A stretch of DNA of 64,000 nt, from positions 1 through 64,000 of the forward strand of contig NZ_JBHSBN010000023.1 in the NCBI RefSeq assembly GCF_042650605.1, given 5' to 3'. The DNA is from Micromonospora_J zhanjiangensis (GTDB taxonomy: Bacteria > Actinomycetota > Actinomycetes > Mycobacteriales > Micromonosporaceae). Below the pieces are notes generated by a model. That model did no database searches. It was not told where the DNA came from and saw nothing but the letters and a program-made list of their open reading frames with translations. The position numbers were made by a program, and so were the translations under genes. Below, piece by piece: positions 56,857 through 64,000 of the stretch (its first letter is position 1; each line of letters opens with the position of its first letter).

Positions 56857-58545
56857 GTGCCCGACCCGCACGTTCAACCCGGCGTGGACCACCACCCGCT
56901 CCGACCGGACGGCCGGCGGCCGGCCGCGATGGTCGTACTCGCCTGCCTCGCCCTCGGCTCCGGCGCCGGCCTCGCCGTCGGGCTCGCCGGGCGGCCCACC
57001 ACGGACGGCCCGGACGAGGGACGCGCGTTGTCCGCCGCCGAGGCCCGCCGGCTGGCCGCGATGCGGGTGACCAACTACCGGGACGGCCGGGCCGGGCTGC
57101 GGGCCACGCTGGGACCGCCCGAGGGGCCCACCCGGCTCACCGGTTGGGTGGACTGGAACCGGGCGCTGATCTACCTGTCCGTCACCGGGCCGGGTACCGC
57201 GGTCGCGCACGGACTGATCCAGGCGGTGCCGGGCCTGATCGCCAGCCGCCCCGACCCGACGGCCCGTACCGACGCCGGCGACCCCGGTCCGCTGCCCGCC
57301 GGTCCGGGGGGCGGCACCGACCGGCCCACGGATGGCCCGGCCGCCGGGCCCGGGACCGAGCCCGCCGTACCCCCGATCGAACCACCGGCCGACGGGTGGC
57401 GGATCCGCCGGCCGGACCCCGGCGGGGCCCGGCCGGAACCGATCGACACGCTGGTCGCCCTGCTGTTCGGGGTCGCCACCGACCGGCCGGACCCGGTCGA
57501 CGGCCTGGCCGACGGGCCGGCCCGCTGGCTCGGCCGCGACCGGGCGGCGGGCACCGCCGTCGACGTACTGCGGGGTCCCGCCGCCGGGCCGACGGCCGGT
57601 GGCACGCCCGGTCCGGCGCCGCTCTCGGCGGTGGGCGGCACGGTCCGGTACTGGCTGGACGACGACGCCCGGCTGCACCGGCTGGCCGCCGTCCTGCCCG
57701 GCGGACTGCCGCTCGCCGTCGACCTGGACCGCTCGGCCCGGCCCGAACTGATCGCGACGGCCGGCCTGGGTGGTCGCCCGGTCCGCCCCCGGGCGGTGAC
57801 CAACGCCGAGGCGGACCAACTCGCCGGGCTGCGCCCGACCAACCGGGCCCGCGGCGGCGCCCGGGTGTCGCTGACCGTGCCGACGGTGCCCGCGGCCAAC
57901 CTGCGCGGCAGCGGCTGGCTGGACTGGCGGACCGGGGTGGCCTATCTGGCCGTCGGTGACCGGGACGACCCGGCGCGGACCCGGCTGCTGCGCGCCGACC
58001 GCGCCGGCGTCGCCGACCGTCCGGCGCCCGCGCCGACACCCCCGGCCGGTACGGTCGGCGGCTCGCCCGGCCCGCACTCCCGCACCGGTCCGGCACCCGG
58101 TCCCCGGCCGTCGGCGGGGCCGGGGTCAGCCGGCGCCGCGCGGGACGGCGTACCGGCGTCCCCGCCGCTGCCTCCGCCCACCGAGCGGGCCTGGACCTTC
58201 ACCAGTTGGCAACGGCGGGCCGACGCGCGGGGCGGGCTCGACCTCGACCTGCTGGTCAACGAGGCGCTGTCGTGCGGAGGGCGGGCCGCCGCCGATCCGG
58301 TCGAGCTGCGTTCCTCGGCGGTCTGGTTGCGCGGCGACACCATCGCCGGCCGGCCGGTGTCGGTGTTCGAGATGCCCAAGCCGGCCGAGGCCGGCGAGCC
58401 GCCGGGACAGGCCCGGCTGCGGTACTGGGTCGACGGCGGGGGGCTGCTGCGGCGGTTGGAGCTGCGCACCCGCATCGGCGCGTTCGCCCAGCTCGACCTG
58501 GATCCGGGGCCCGTGCCGTGGATATCGCCGGTGCCGCTGGACTGA
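56857..58545 (+). CDS. Membrane-anchored protein with internal duplication
   Basis: A 562-residue protein with one N-terminal hydrophobic helix (about residues 24-44) and a Pro/Gly-rich exported part. Two related modules follow: LAAMRVTNYRDGRAGLRATL ... GWVDWNRALIYLSV and LAGLRPTNRARGGARVSLTV ... GWLDWRTGVAYLAV. Each has its own later TVRYWLDDDARLHRL or LRYWVDGGGLLRRLE strand, joined by Pro-rich linkers. This is the arrangement of lipoprotein-like envelope proteins in actinomycetes. No lipobox Cys is evident. Function unknown. GTG start at 56857. Confidence 0.6.
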   Translation: MPDPHVQPGVDHHPLRPDGRRPAAMVVLACLALGSGAGLAVGLAGRPTTDGPDEGRALSAAEARRLAAMRVTNYRDGRAGLRATLGPPEGPTRLTGWVDWNRALIYLSVTGPGTAVAHGLIQAVPGLIASRPDPTARTDAGDPGPLPAGPGGGTDRPTDGPAAGPGTEPAVPPIEPPADGWRIRRPDPGGARPEPIDTLVALLFGVATDRPDPVDGLADGPARWLGRDRAAGTAVDVLRGPAAGPTAGGTPGPAPLSAVGGTVRYWLDDDARLHRLAAVLPGGLPLAVDLDRSARPELIATAGLGGRPVRPRAVTNAEADQLAGLRPTNRARGGARVSLTVPTVPAANLRGSGWLDWRTGVAYLAVGDRDDPARTRLLRADRAGVADRPAPAPTPPAGTVGGSPGPHSRTGPAPGPRPSAGPGSAGAARDGVPASPPLPPPTERAWTFTSWQRRADARGGLDLDLLVNEALSCGGRAAADPVELRSSAVWLRGDTIAGRPVSVFEMPKPAEAGEPPGQARLRYWVDGGGLLRRLELRTRIGAFAQLDLDPGPVPWISPVPLD

Positions 58546-58573
58546 GGTCGCGGCAGCCGCCCGGACGGCGCGG

Positions 58574-59707
58574 TCAGCCGGTCGGGCCGTGGTCCGCGGC
58601 CGGTGCACCGGTCACCCGCACGTACACCACGACCGGGTTGTCCGGATCGGCGCTGCCGTACCGCCGTCGCTCTCCGACCCCGTCGGCCGTGTCCGCCGTG
58701 TCCGCCGTGTCGGCCGTGTCCGCCGTGTCCGCCGTGTCGGCCGCGTCCGCCGTGTCCGCCGTGTCCGCCGTGTCCGCCGTGTCCGCCGGGTCGGCCTCGA
58801 CGGGTGGGCAGGGCGCGAAGCCGGCTGCGGCGAGTGCGTCCACCTCGGCCGCCGACGCGACGTCGAGCCGGATCTCCAGCACCTCGGCCGGGCCGTGGAC
58901 CTGGTCGGATCCGTCGGAGGCCCGGTCGACCGGTGCCGTCGACCGGTCCGGCCGGGCGGTGTCGTCGGCCGGGTCGACCGGCTCGATCCGCGCGGCGGGC
59001 CCGAGCGCGTGCCGGATCCGGCCGGCGACCCGGGCGTACCGGGCGGACCGGTCCGGGGCGGGATCGGCGCCGACGCGCCGGGGGGCGGGCGCCGCCGCGC
59101 GACGGTGCCGGAGATTCTCCTCGTAGGGCACCAGCCGATCGCGCCACAGCGCGTCGACCCGCGCGTGCAACGCGTCGAGCGGGCCGTCGTTGTCCAGCAC
59201 GACGTCCGCGGCGGCCGTCCGCTCGGCATCGCCGGTCTGCGCCCGGATCCGCTGCTCCGCCTGCTCGGCGGTCATCCCCCGGTCGCGGATCAGGCGGTCG
59301 ATCCGGACCCGCCGGGCCGCCCGCACCACCAGCACCAGGTGGTACGTCGGCGCGAGGCCCACCTCGACCAGCAGCGGTACGTCGTTGACGACGATCGCGT
59401 CGGCCGGGGCAGCGGCGACCAGTTGGGCGCTGCGAGCGCGTACCCGGGGATGGGTGATCGCCTCCAACCGGGCCCGGGCCGCGTCGTCGCCGAAGACCGC
59501 CGCACCCAACGCCGGCCGGTCGAGGGTGCCGTCCGGCCGCAGCACCCGTTCGCCGAACGCCGCGACGATCTCCCGCAGCCCGTCGGTGCCCGGTTCGACC
59601 ACCTCGCGAGCGATCCGGTCGGAGTCGACGATCACCGCCCCGTGTCCGGCCAGCCGTCGGGCCACCACGCTCTTACCCGACCCGATCCCGCCGGTGAGTC
59701 CCACCAT
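58574..59707 (-). CDS. coaE: Dephospho-CoA kinase with degenerate GrpB-type tail
   Basis: A 377-residue protein. Residues 1-200 are CoaE: VGLTGGIGSGKS (P-loop), VIVDSDRIAREVV, ITHPRVRARSA and NDVPLLVEVGL. It makes CoA from dephospho-CoA. Many actinobacterial CoaE proteins carry a GrpB-like (UPF0157) domain after this. Here only traces remain (DVASAAEVDALAAAGF, NPVVVYVRVTGAP), interrupted by about 13 tandem Thr-Ala-Asp units and ending early. The kinase should still work. The ATG at 59707 is chosen at the glycine-rich loop. Confidence 0.9.
   Translation of the reverse strand: MVGLTGGIGSGKSVVARRLAGHGAVIVDSDRIAREVVEPGTDGLREIVAAFGERVLRPDGTLDRPALGAAVFGDDAARARLEAITHPRVRARSAQLVAAAPADAIVVNDVPLLVEVGLAPTYHLVLVVRAARRVRIDRLIRDRGMTAEQAEQRIRAQTGDAERTAAADVVLDNDGPLDALHARVDALWRDRLVPYEENLRHRRAAAPAPRRVGADPAPDRSARYARVAGRIRHALGPAARIEPVDPADDTARPDRSTAPVDRASDGSDQVHGPAEVLEIRLDVASAAEVDALAAAGFAPCPPVEADPADTADTADTADTADAADTADTADTADTADTADTADGVGERRRYGSADPDNPVVVYVRVTGAPAADHGPTG
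58682..58796. repeat. 9-base tandem repeat (GTCCGCCGT-type), about 13 copies
   Basis: Units of GTCCGCCGT with a few GTCGGCCGT variants over 115 bases, read as Thr-Ala-Asp on the minus strand inside coaE. The near-identity of the copies points to recent slippage. Confidence 0.9.
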
Positions 59708-59858
59708 CAGCACCGGACCAGTCAACCCGCCCCGGCCGGGCACGGCAAATCCCCGCACCGCACCGCACCACACCGGCGCGGCCGGACCCGGACCCGGCGC
59801 GGTGCCCGACCCGGAGACGGCTGCGGAGCCGGGGCCACGCCGGGTCCGGACACGACGG

Positions 59859-59902
59859 AGGCCCCGTCCGCGACCGGTGATCCGGTACGCGGTACGGGGC
59901 CT
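59859..59902 (-). terminator. rpsA terminator hairpin
   Basis: Nested perfect pairs AGGCCCCGT / ACGGGGCCT, CCGCG / CGCGG and ACCGG / CCGGT around TGAT, 20 bases after the rpsA stop. Confidence 0.85.
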
Positions 59903-59921
59903 GCGTCAGTGCTGCGGCTAC

Positions 59922-61418
59922 TTACTTACCGCCGGCGAGCTTCTCCCGCAGAGCGGCGAGCGCCTCGTCGGTGGCGAGGGTGCCGGCCGGCTCCTCGGCC
60001 TGCCGGGACGGAGCCGGGGTGGACGAGCTCGCGCCGCCGCCACCGGTGCTGGCGGCCGGGGCCGGGTTGGCCGCCGCCTCGGCCTCCGCCGCGCGGGAGG
60101 TCTGCACCTGCTTGGTGTGCGCCTCCCACCGCTGACGTGCCTCGGCGTACTGCGTCTCCCAGGCCTCGCGCTGCTTGTCGAAGCCCTCGAGCCACTCCCC
60201 GGTCTCCGGGTCGAAGCCCTCGGGGTAGATGTAGTTGCCCTCGTTGTCGTACGTCGCGGTCATGCCGTAGAGGGTCGGGTCGAAGTGCTCCTCGCCCTCG
60301 ACGAAGCCCTCGTTGGCCTGCTTGAGCGACAGCGAGATCCGCCGACGCTCGAGGTCGATGTCGATGACCTTGACCATGACGTCCGAGCCGACCTGGACGA
60401 CCTGCTCCGGGATCTCCACGTGGCGCTCGGCCAGCTCGGAGATGTGCACCAGGCCCTCGATGCCGTCGTCGACGCGGACGAACGCGCCGAACGGCACCAG
60501 CTTGGTGACCTTACCCGGGACGATCTGCTGGATCGCGTGGGTGCGGGCGAACTGCCGCCACGGGTCCTCCTGGGTCGCCTTCAGCGACAGCGAGACCCGC
60601 TCGCGGTCCAGGTCGACGTCCAGGACCTCGACCTCGACCTCCTGGCCGACCTCGACGACCTCGGACGGGTGGTCGATGTGCTTCCAGGACAGCTCGGAGA
60701 CGTGCACCAGGCCGTCCACGCCGCCCAGGTCCACGAACGCGCCGAAGTTGACGATCGACGAGACGACGCCCTTGCGGACCTGTCCCTTCTGCAGCTTGTT
60801 GAGGAACTCGGTGCGCACCTCGGACTGCGTCTGCTCCAGCCACGCCCGGCGGGACAGGACCACGTTGTTGCGGTTCTTGTCCAGCTCGATGATCTTGGCT
60901 TCGAGCTCCCGACCGACGTACGGCTGCAGGTCCCGGACCCGGCGCATCTCGACCAGCGACGCGGGCAGGAAGCCGCGCAGCCCGATGTCGAGGATGAGGC
61001 CACCCTTGACCACCTCGATGACGGAGCCGCGGACGACACCGTCCTCGTCCTTGATCTTCTCGATGGTGCCCCAGGCGCGCTCGTACTGCGCCCGCTTCTT
61101 CGAGAGGATCAGACGCCCCTCCTTGTCCTCCTTCTGGAGGACGAGGGCCTCGATGTGGTCACCGACCGACACCACCTCGGCGGGGTCGACGTCGTGCTTG
61201 ATCGACAACTCGCGCGAGGGGATCACACCCTCGGTCTTGTAGCCGATGTCGAGCAGGACCTCGTCCCGATCGACCTTGACGACGGTGCCTTCGACAATGT
61301 CGCCGTCGTTGAAGTACTTGATGGTCTCGTCGATCGCGGCGAGGAATGCTTCCTCGGAGCCGAGATCGTCGTGGGTGACCCGGTTGGCGCTCGAGGTGGC
61401 CTCGATGCTGCTCGTCAT
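59922..61418 (-). CDS. rpsA: 30S ribosomal protein S1
   Basis: A 498-residue S1 with four S1 RNA-binding domains, the usual number in actinobacteria: about 36-105 (GDIVEGTVVKVDRDEVLLDIG), 120-190, 205-275 (VVSSIVNFGAFVDLGGVDGL) and 290-360 (KVTKLVPFGAFVRVDDGIEG). A charged, Ala/Pro-rich tail follows. It helps mRNAs bind the ribosome. ATG at 61418. Upstream on the same strand, TTGCAC and TAAGCT near 61640 and 61615 are possible promoter boxes. Confidence 0.96.
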   Translation of the reverse strand: MTSSIEATSSANRVTHDDLGSEEAFLAAIDETIKYFNDGDIVEGTVVKVDRDEVLLDIGYKTEGVIPSRELSIKHDVDPAEVVSVGDHIEALVLQKEDKEGRLILSKKRAQYERAWGTIEKIKDEDGVVRGSVIEVVKGGLILDIGLRGFLPASLVEMRRVRDLQPYVGRELEAKIIELDKNRNNVVLSRRAWLEQTQSEVRTEFLNKLQKGQVRKGVVSSIVNFGAFVDLGGVDGLVHVSELSWKHIDHPSEVVEVGQEVEVEVLDVDLDRERVSLSLKATQEDPWRQFARTHAIQQIVPGKVTKLVPFGAFVRVDDGIEGLVHISELAERHVEIPEQVVQVGSDVMVKVIDIDLERRRISLSLKQANEGFVEGEEHFDPTLYGMTATYDNEGNYIYPEGFDPETGEWLEGFDKQREAWETQYAEARQRWEAHTKQVQTSRAAEAEAAANPAPAASTGGGGASSSTPAPSRQAEEPAGTLATDEALAALREKLAGGK

Positions 61419-61453
61419 GTGGGCGGTTGCTCCGGTCGGTGGGATGTCACAGC

Positions 61454-61475
61454 TGGCTTGCGTCTGGCTTGCGTC
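61454..61475. repeat. Two direct 11-base copies in the rpsA leader
   Basis: TGGCTTGCGTC repeated head to tail, 36-57 bases upstream of the rpsA start. The 381-bp space between rpsA and the next gene otherwise holds only possible promoters. Confidence 0.7.
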
Positions 61476-61799
61476 GCGGTGACCTGTTTGCGCCTGCGGA
61501 TCTGTCGGCGGCCACGCCGAACGATCACGGTTAAGGATCATGGGACGCATCCGTCGACCACGGAACCTGCTCCCTGCCGAGGCACACGATCCGCGAGCGC
61601 ATCGAACAGCTTACCGTGCGCATTACCACAGCGTGCAAGCCCTCCCCGCAGGTGATCCGGGTCGCTTCCCGGCAGCCCGGAAAATAGCGGGGATTCCCGC
61701 CCGGTGTCTGCTGCGTCACACCCCCGCCACCGCCCCGACACACCGGCCGGAGGGCCCGGGAGACCCCTTCCCGACCGGCCGGCGGCCGGCACGCCTAGC

Positions 61800-62618
61800 G
61801 TGAGCGGCGTGGAACCCGAATCCGGCGCGGTCGCCCGCCGACCCGTCAGTGACGCCGCCGCCCGCCGCGCCAACCGCGCCTGGTGGGACCTGGACGCCGA
61901 CGACTACCAGGCCGAACACGGCGCCTTCCTCGGCGACGTCGACCTGGTGTGGTGTCCCGAGGGACTGCGCGAGGCCGACGCCGGGCTGCTCGGCGAGGTC
62001 CGCGGCCGGCGGGTACTGGAACTCGGCTGCGGCGCGGCGGCGGCGGCCCGCTGGCTGGCCACCCAGGGCGCGGAGGTGGTCGCCCTGGACCTGTCCGCCG
62101 GCATGCTGCGGCACGCCGCCTCGGCGGCCGGCTCCTGCGGGGTACGGGTGCCGCTGGTGCAGGCCGACGCGCTGGCCCTGCCGTTCCCGGCCGGGGCGTT
62201 CGACACCGTGTTCACCGCCTTCGGCGCAATCCCGTTCGTGGCCGACTCGGCCGCGGCCATGAGCGAGGTGCACCGGGTGCTGCGCCCGGGCGGCCGGTGG
62301 GTCTTCTCGGTCACCCACCCGATGCGCTGGGTCTTCCTGGACGACCCGGGCGAGGCGGGCCTCACCGCGGTGCACTCCTACTTCGACCGCCGCCCGTACG
62401 TCGAGCAGGACGCGCGCGGCGTGCCCACGTACGTGGAGCAGCACCGCACCCTGGGCGACCGGATCCGCGAACTGGTCGGCGCCGGTTTCGTCCTGCGCGA
62501 CCTGCTGGAGCCGGAGTGGCCGGACGGGCACGACGGGATCTGGGGCCAGTGGAGCCCGCTGCGCGGCCGGCTGTTCCCCGGCACCGCCATCTTCGTCACC
62601 ACCAAACCGGCGGGCTGA
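61800..62618 (+). CDS. SAM-dependent methyltransferase
   Basis: A 272-residue class I methyltransferase: VLELGCGAAAAARWL (motif I, with Ala replacing the second Gly), VVALDLSAGML, ALPFPAGAFDTVFTAF and LRPGGRWVFSV. It belongs to the Methyltransf_11 group, next to rpsA in an order often seen in related actinomycetes. The substrate is unknown. GTG at 61800 is the likely start; another GTG three codons later is possible. Confidence 0.8.
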   Translation: MSGVEPESGAVARRPVSDAAARRANRAWWDLDADDYQAEHGAFLGDVDLVWCPEGLREADAGLLGEVRGRRVLELGCGAAAAARWLATQGAEVVALDLSAGMLRHAASAAGSCGVRVPLVQADALALPFPAGAFDTVFTAFGAIPFVADSAAAMSEVHRVLRPGGRWVFSVTHPMRWVFLDDPGEAGLTAVHSYFDRRPYVEQDARGVPTYVEQHRTLGDRIRELVGAGFVLRDLLEPEWPDGHDGIWGQWSPLRGRLFPGTAIFVTTKPAG

Positions 62619-62676
62619 GCGCGCGTCGCACGTCCGGTGCGACCCACGCCGCACCGGACGGCGTTAGGCTCCCCCC

Positions 62677-63279
62677 ATGAGCGCCGAGCCCATTCCGACA
62701 TCACCTGGCCCCTGGTGTCCGGACCCGATGCGGCAGCAGCGTGCGGACTACACGCTGGAGGACCTGCTCGCCCTGCCGGACGACGCCCCCCGCGTCGAAC
62801 TCGTCGACGGAGTCATACAGGTGACACCCTCCCCCACCCTGGGCCACCAGAACATCGCCAGCCTGCTCTGGCTCTGGCTGCGGTCACATGCGCCGGCCCA
62901 CCTGCAGGCGGCCCAAGCGATTAGCGTCGATCTCAGCCCCAACACCAGCCGAGAACCGGACGTGCTGTTGCACCGGGCCGGCCTGCCGTCGGACCGGTCG
63001 CGGCTGCGGCCGTCGGACGTGGTCCTGGCCGTCGAGGTCGTCTCGCCGAGCACCCGACGGGTCGACCGGTTCGCCAAGCCGGGTGAGTACGCCGCGGCCG
63101 GCATCCCGTTCTACTGGCGGATCGAGCAGGATCCGGTGCACCTGTACGCGTACCGGCTCGGCGACCGGATCGGGCCGGGCGGCGAGCGGCAGTACGAGCT
63201 CGTGGCCGACGGCAGCGAGGTGGTCGAGCTGACGGAGCCCTTCACCATCAAGCTGCCGATCGCCGAGATCCGGCCGTAG
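62677..63279 (+). CDS. Uma2-family endonuclease-fold protein (DUF820)
   Basis: A 200-residue Uma2 protein with a PD-(D/E)xK fold: VELVDGVIQVTPSPTLGHQN, EPDVLLHR (Asp) and VVLAVEVVSPSTRRVDRFAK (ExV/Lys region), then YAAAGIPFYWRIEQDP. This family is widely duplicated in actinobacteria and cyanobacteria and its function is unproven. The ATG at 62677 starts the protein; the Pro-rich leader is short. Confidence 0.85.
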   Translation: MSAEPIPTSPGPWCPDPMRQQRADYTLEDLLALPDDAPRVELVDGVIQVTPSPTLGHQNIASLLWLWLRSHAPAHLQAAQAISVDLSPNTSREPDVLLHRAGLPSDRSRLRPSDVVLAVEVVSPSTRRVDRFAKPGEYAAAGIPFYWRIEQDPVHLYAYRLGDRIGPGGERQYELVADGSEVVELTEPFTIKLPIAEIRP

Positions 63280-63355
63280 GCGGGACGCCACGGCTCGCCG
63301 GGCCGGCGAGACACCCGGCCCGGCCGGCTGAGCGCGTGGCCGGTCCCGACGCGGC

Positions 63356-63451
63356 CTACGCCGCCGCGTCCACCGCCCGCTTCACGAGCGCGCCGATCCG
63401 CTCCTCGGCCGTGAAGCCGGCGTACGTGCCGTCCTGGGTACTGCTGCACAT
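63356..63451 (-). pseudogene. 31-residue remnant of a DUF1801/iron-chaperone-like gene
   Basis: A short frame, MCSSTQDGTYAGFTAEERI then ALVKRAVDAAA, ending in TAG. The middle resembles the start of DUF1801-type proteins (YxGFTxEER). GGGGAGA precedes the ATG, so it may be translated, but the rest of the domain is missing. It lies 48 bp downstream of the VOC-protein gene on the same strand. Confidence 0.4.
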
Positions 63452-63499
63452 GGAAGTCTCCCCTTGTCAGATTGATCTACGAACGCTTGCGACGGGACG

Positions 63500-64000
63500 T
63501 CAGAGCCCGATCTTCAGGTCGGGGCCACCGGCCCGTCCGGCCGGATCGGCCGGGCCGGCCTCGCCGTACCGCCCGCCCGAGGCGGGGACGGCCTCCCACG
63601 CGAAACCGTCCGGGTCGGTGAAGGTCCCGGCACTGCTGCCGATGGCGAGCCGGTGTGATCCGGTGCCGTCGGGAGAGACGCCCGCGTCCTTGGCGGCGGT
63701 ACGGCGGCCGTACAGCGCCAGCTTGATGTTCGAGGTGGCGAACTCGACGTACTTGCGGCCGAAGCTCTTGGCCACGGGCAGGCCGCGCTCGACGTAGAAC
63801 CGTTTGGTCGCGGCGACGTCCGCCACTCCCAGCAGGAGCACGATCTCGTCGATGTGCCGGCTGGCCGGTCCGGTGTCCTTCTTCGCCGAGGTCGCGATCT
63901 TCCAGATGGTGCCGTACGGATCACACAGCACCCCGCCGTAGCCCCAGAACCCCTTCGTGGCCGGCTTCAGCGTCGTCGCTCCGCCGTCGAGGGCGGTGCC
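63500..64000 (-). CDS. VOC-superfamily (glyoxalase-like) protein, partial
   Basis: The last 166 residues of a VOC protein, running off the right edge. Visible are GFWGYGGVLCDPYGTIWKIA, the end of the first module, then a second module starting HIDEIVLLLGVADVAATKRFYVERGL and ending FTDPDGFAWEA. Two modules make the metal-binding barrel. Substrate unknown. The N-terminus is outside the window. Confidence 0.8.
   Translation of the reverse strand, partial: GTALDGGATTLKPATKGFWGYGGVLCDPYGTIWKIATSAKKDTGPASRHIDEIVLLLGVADVAATKRFYVERGLPVAKSFGRKYVEFATSNIKLALYGRRTAAKDAGVSPDGTGSHRLAIGSSAGTFTDPDGFAWEAVPASGGRYGEAGPADPAGRAGGPDLKIGL

Noticed and set aside
58682..58796. CRISPR-like array
   Set aside because: Contiguous 9-base units with no spacers, inside a coding frame.

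Overview
This 64 kb window has very high GC and actinobacterial gene content throughout: four-domain ribosomal protein S1, GTG/TTG starts, a DivIVA-type protein, and linked uvrB, coaE and rpsA. It reads like the chromosome of a Micromonosporaceae-type filamentous actinomycete. That placement is an inference from composition and gene content; no rRNA or tRNA gene is present to confirm it.

Positions 1-27000 form an accessory, defence-type island. It opens with the tail of a transposase. A minus-strand run follows: a PD-(D/E)xK nuclease, then a tightly overlapping operon of HIT protein, CMP-kinase-like, ThiL/PurM-like and SAM methyltransferase genes. Next come a two-TM membrane protein with a GAF-like tail and a second HIT protein. 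A BREX type 2 (Pgl) system is represented by pglX (7508-11053) and pglW (19496-23944), both on the minus strand. They are separated by 8.4 kb holding a PIN / HTH-ImmA pair, a GntR regulator, a DivIVA-like gene, a small gene split exactly by a 2.17 kb group II intron, and a four-gene plus-strand operon. That operon encodes two unknown proteins with AGRD motifs, a nucleoside-deoxyribosyltransferase-like protein and a phosphoribosyltransferase-like protein. pglY, pglZ, brxD and brxHI are not in the window. Divergent from pglW is a membrane-anchored polymorphic-toxin-like gene with a probable immunity gene.

Positions 27000-41500 look like ordinary chromosome: vanadium haloperoxidase, small membrane proteins, a membrane metallopeptidase, a methyltransferase, cold-shock protein, an ArsR-type regulator with an MFS exporter, metH and two glycosyltransferases. 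Two regulatory regions stand out: a 14-bp-phased array of TTGCGCAA boxes before the regulator, and a clear S-adenosylhomocysteine riboswitch before metH whose pairing predicts release of the ribosome-binding site.

Positions 41500-64000 carry a GH39-like glycosidase, a possible peptidase, the decayed C-terminal half of a CocE-type hydrolase, typA, a beta-lactamase-fold hydrolase, a tyrosine phosphatase, an epimerase plus NlpC/P60 pair suited to murein-peptide recycling, and terC behind a yybP-ykoY (Mn2+) riboswitch. They continue with a double-GNAT protein, uvrB, an internally duplicated exported protein, coaE with an eroded repeat-rich tail, rpsA, a methyltransferase, a Uma2 nuclease and a VOC protein cut by the window edge.

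The best candidates for something undescribed are the four-gene nucleotide-enzyme operon inside the split Pgl locus, the HIT/kinase/ThiL/methyltransferase operon, and the toxin-immunity pair beside pglW.
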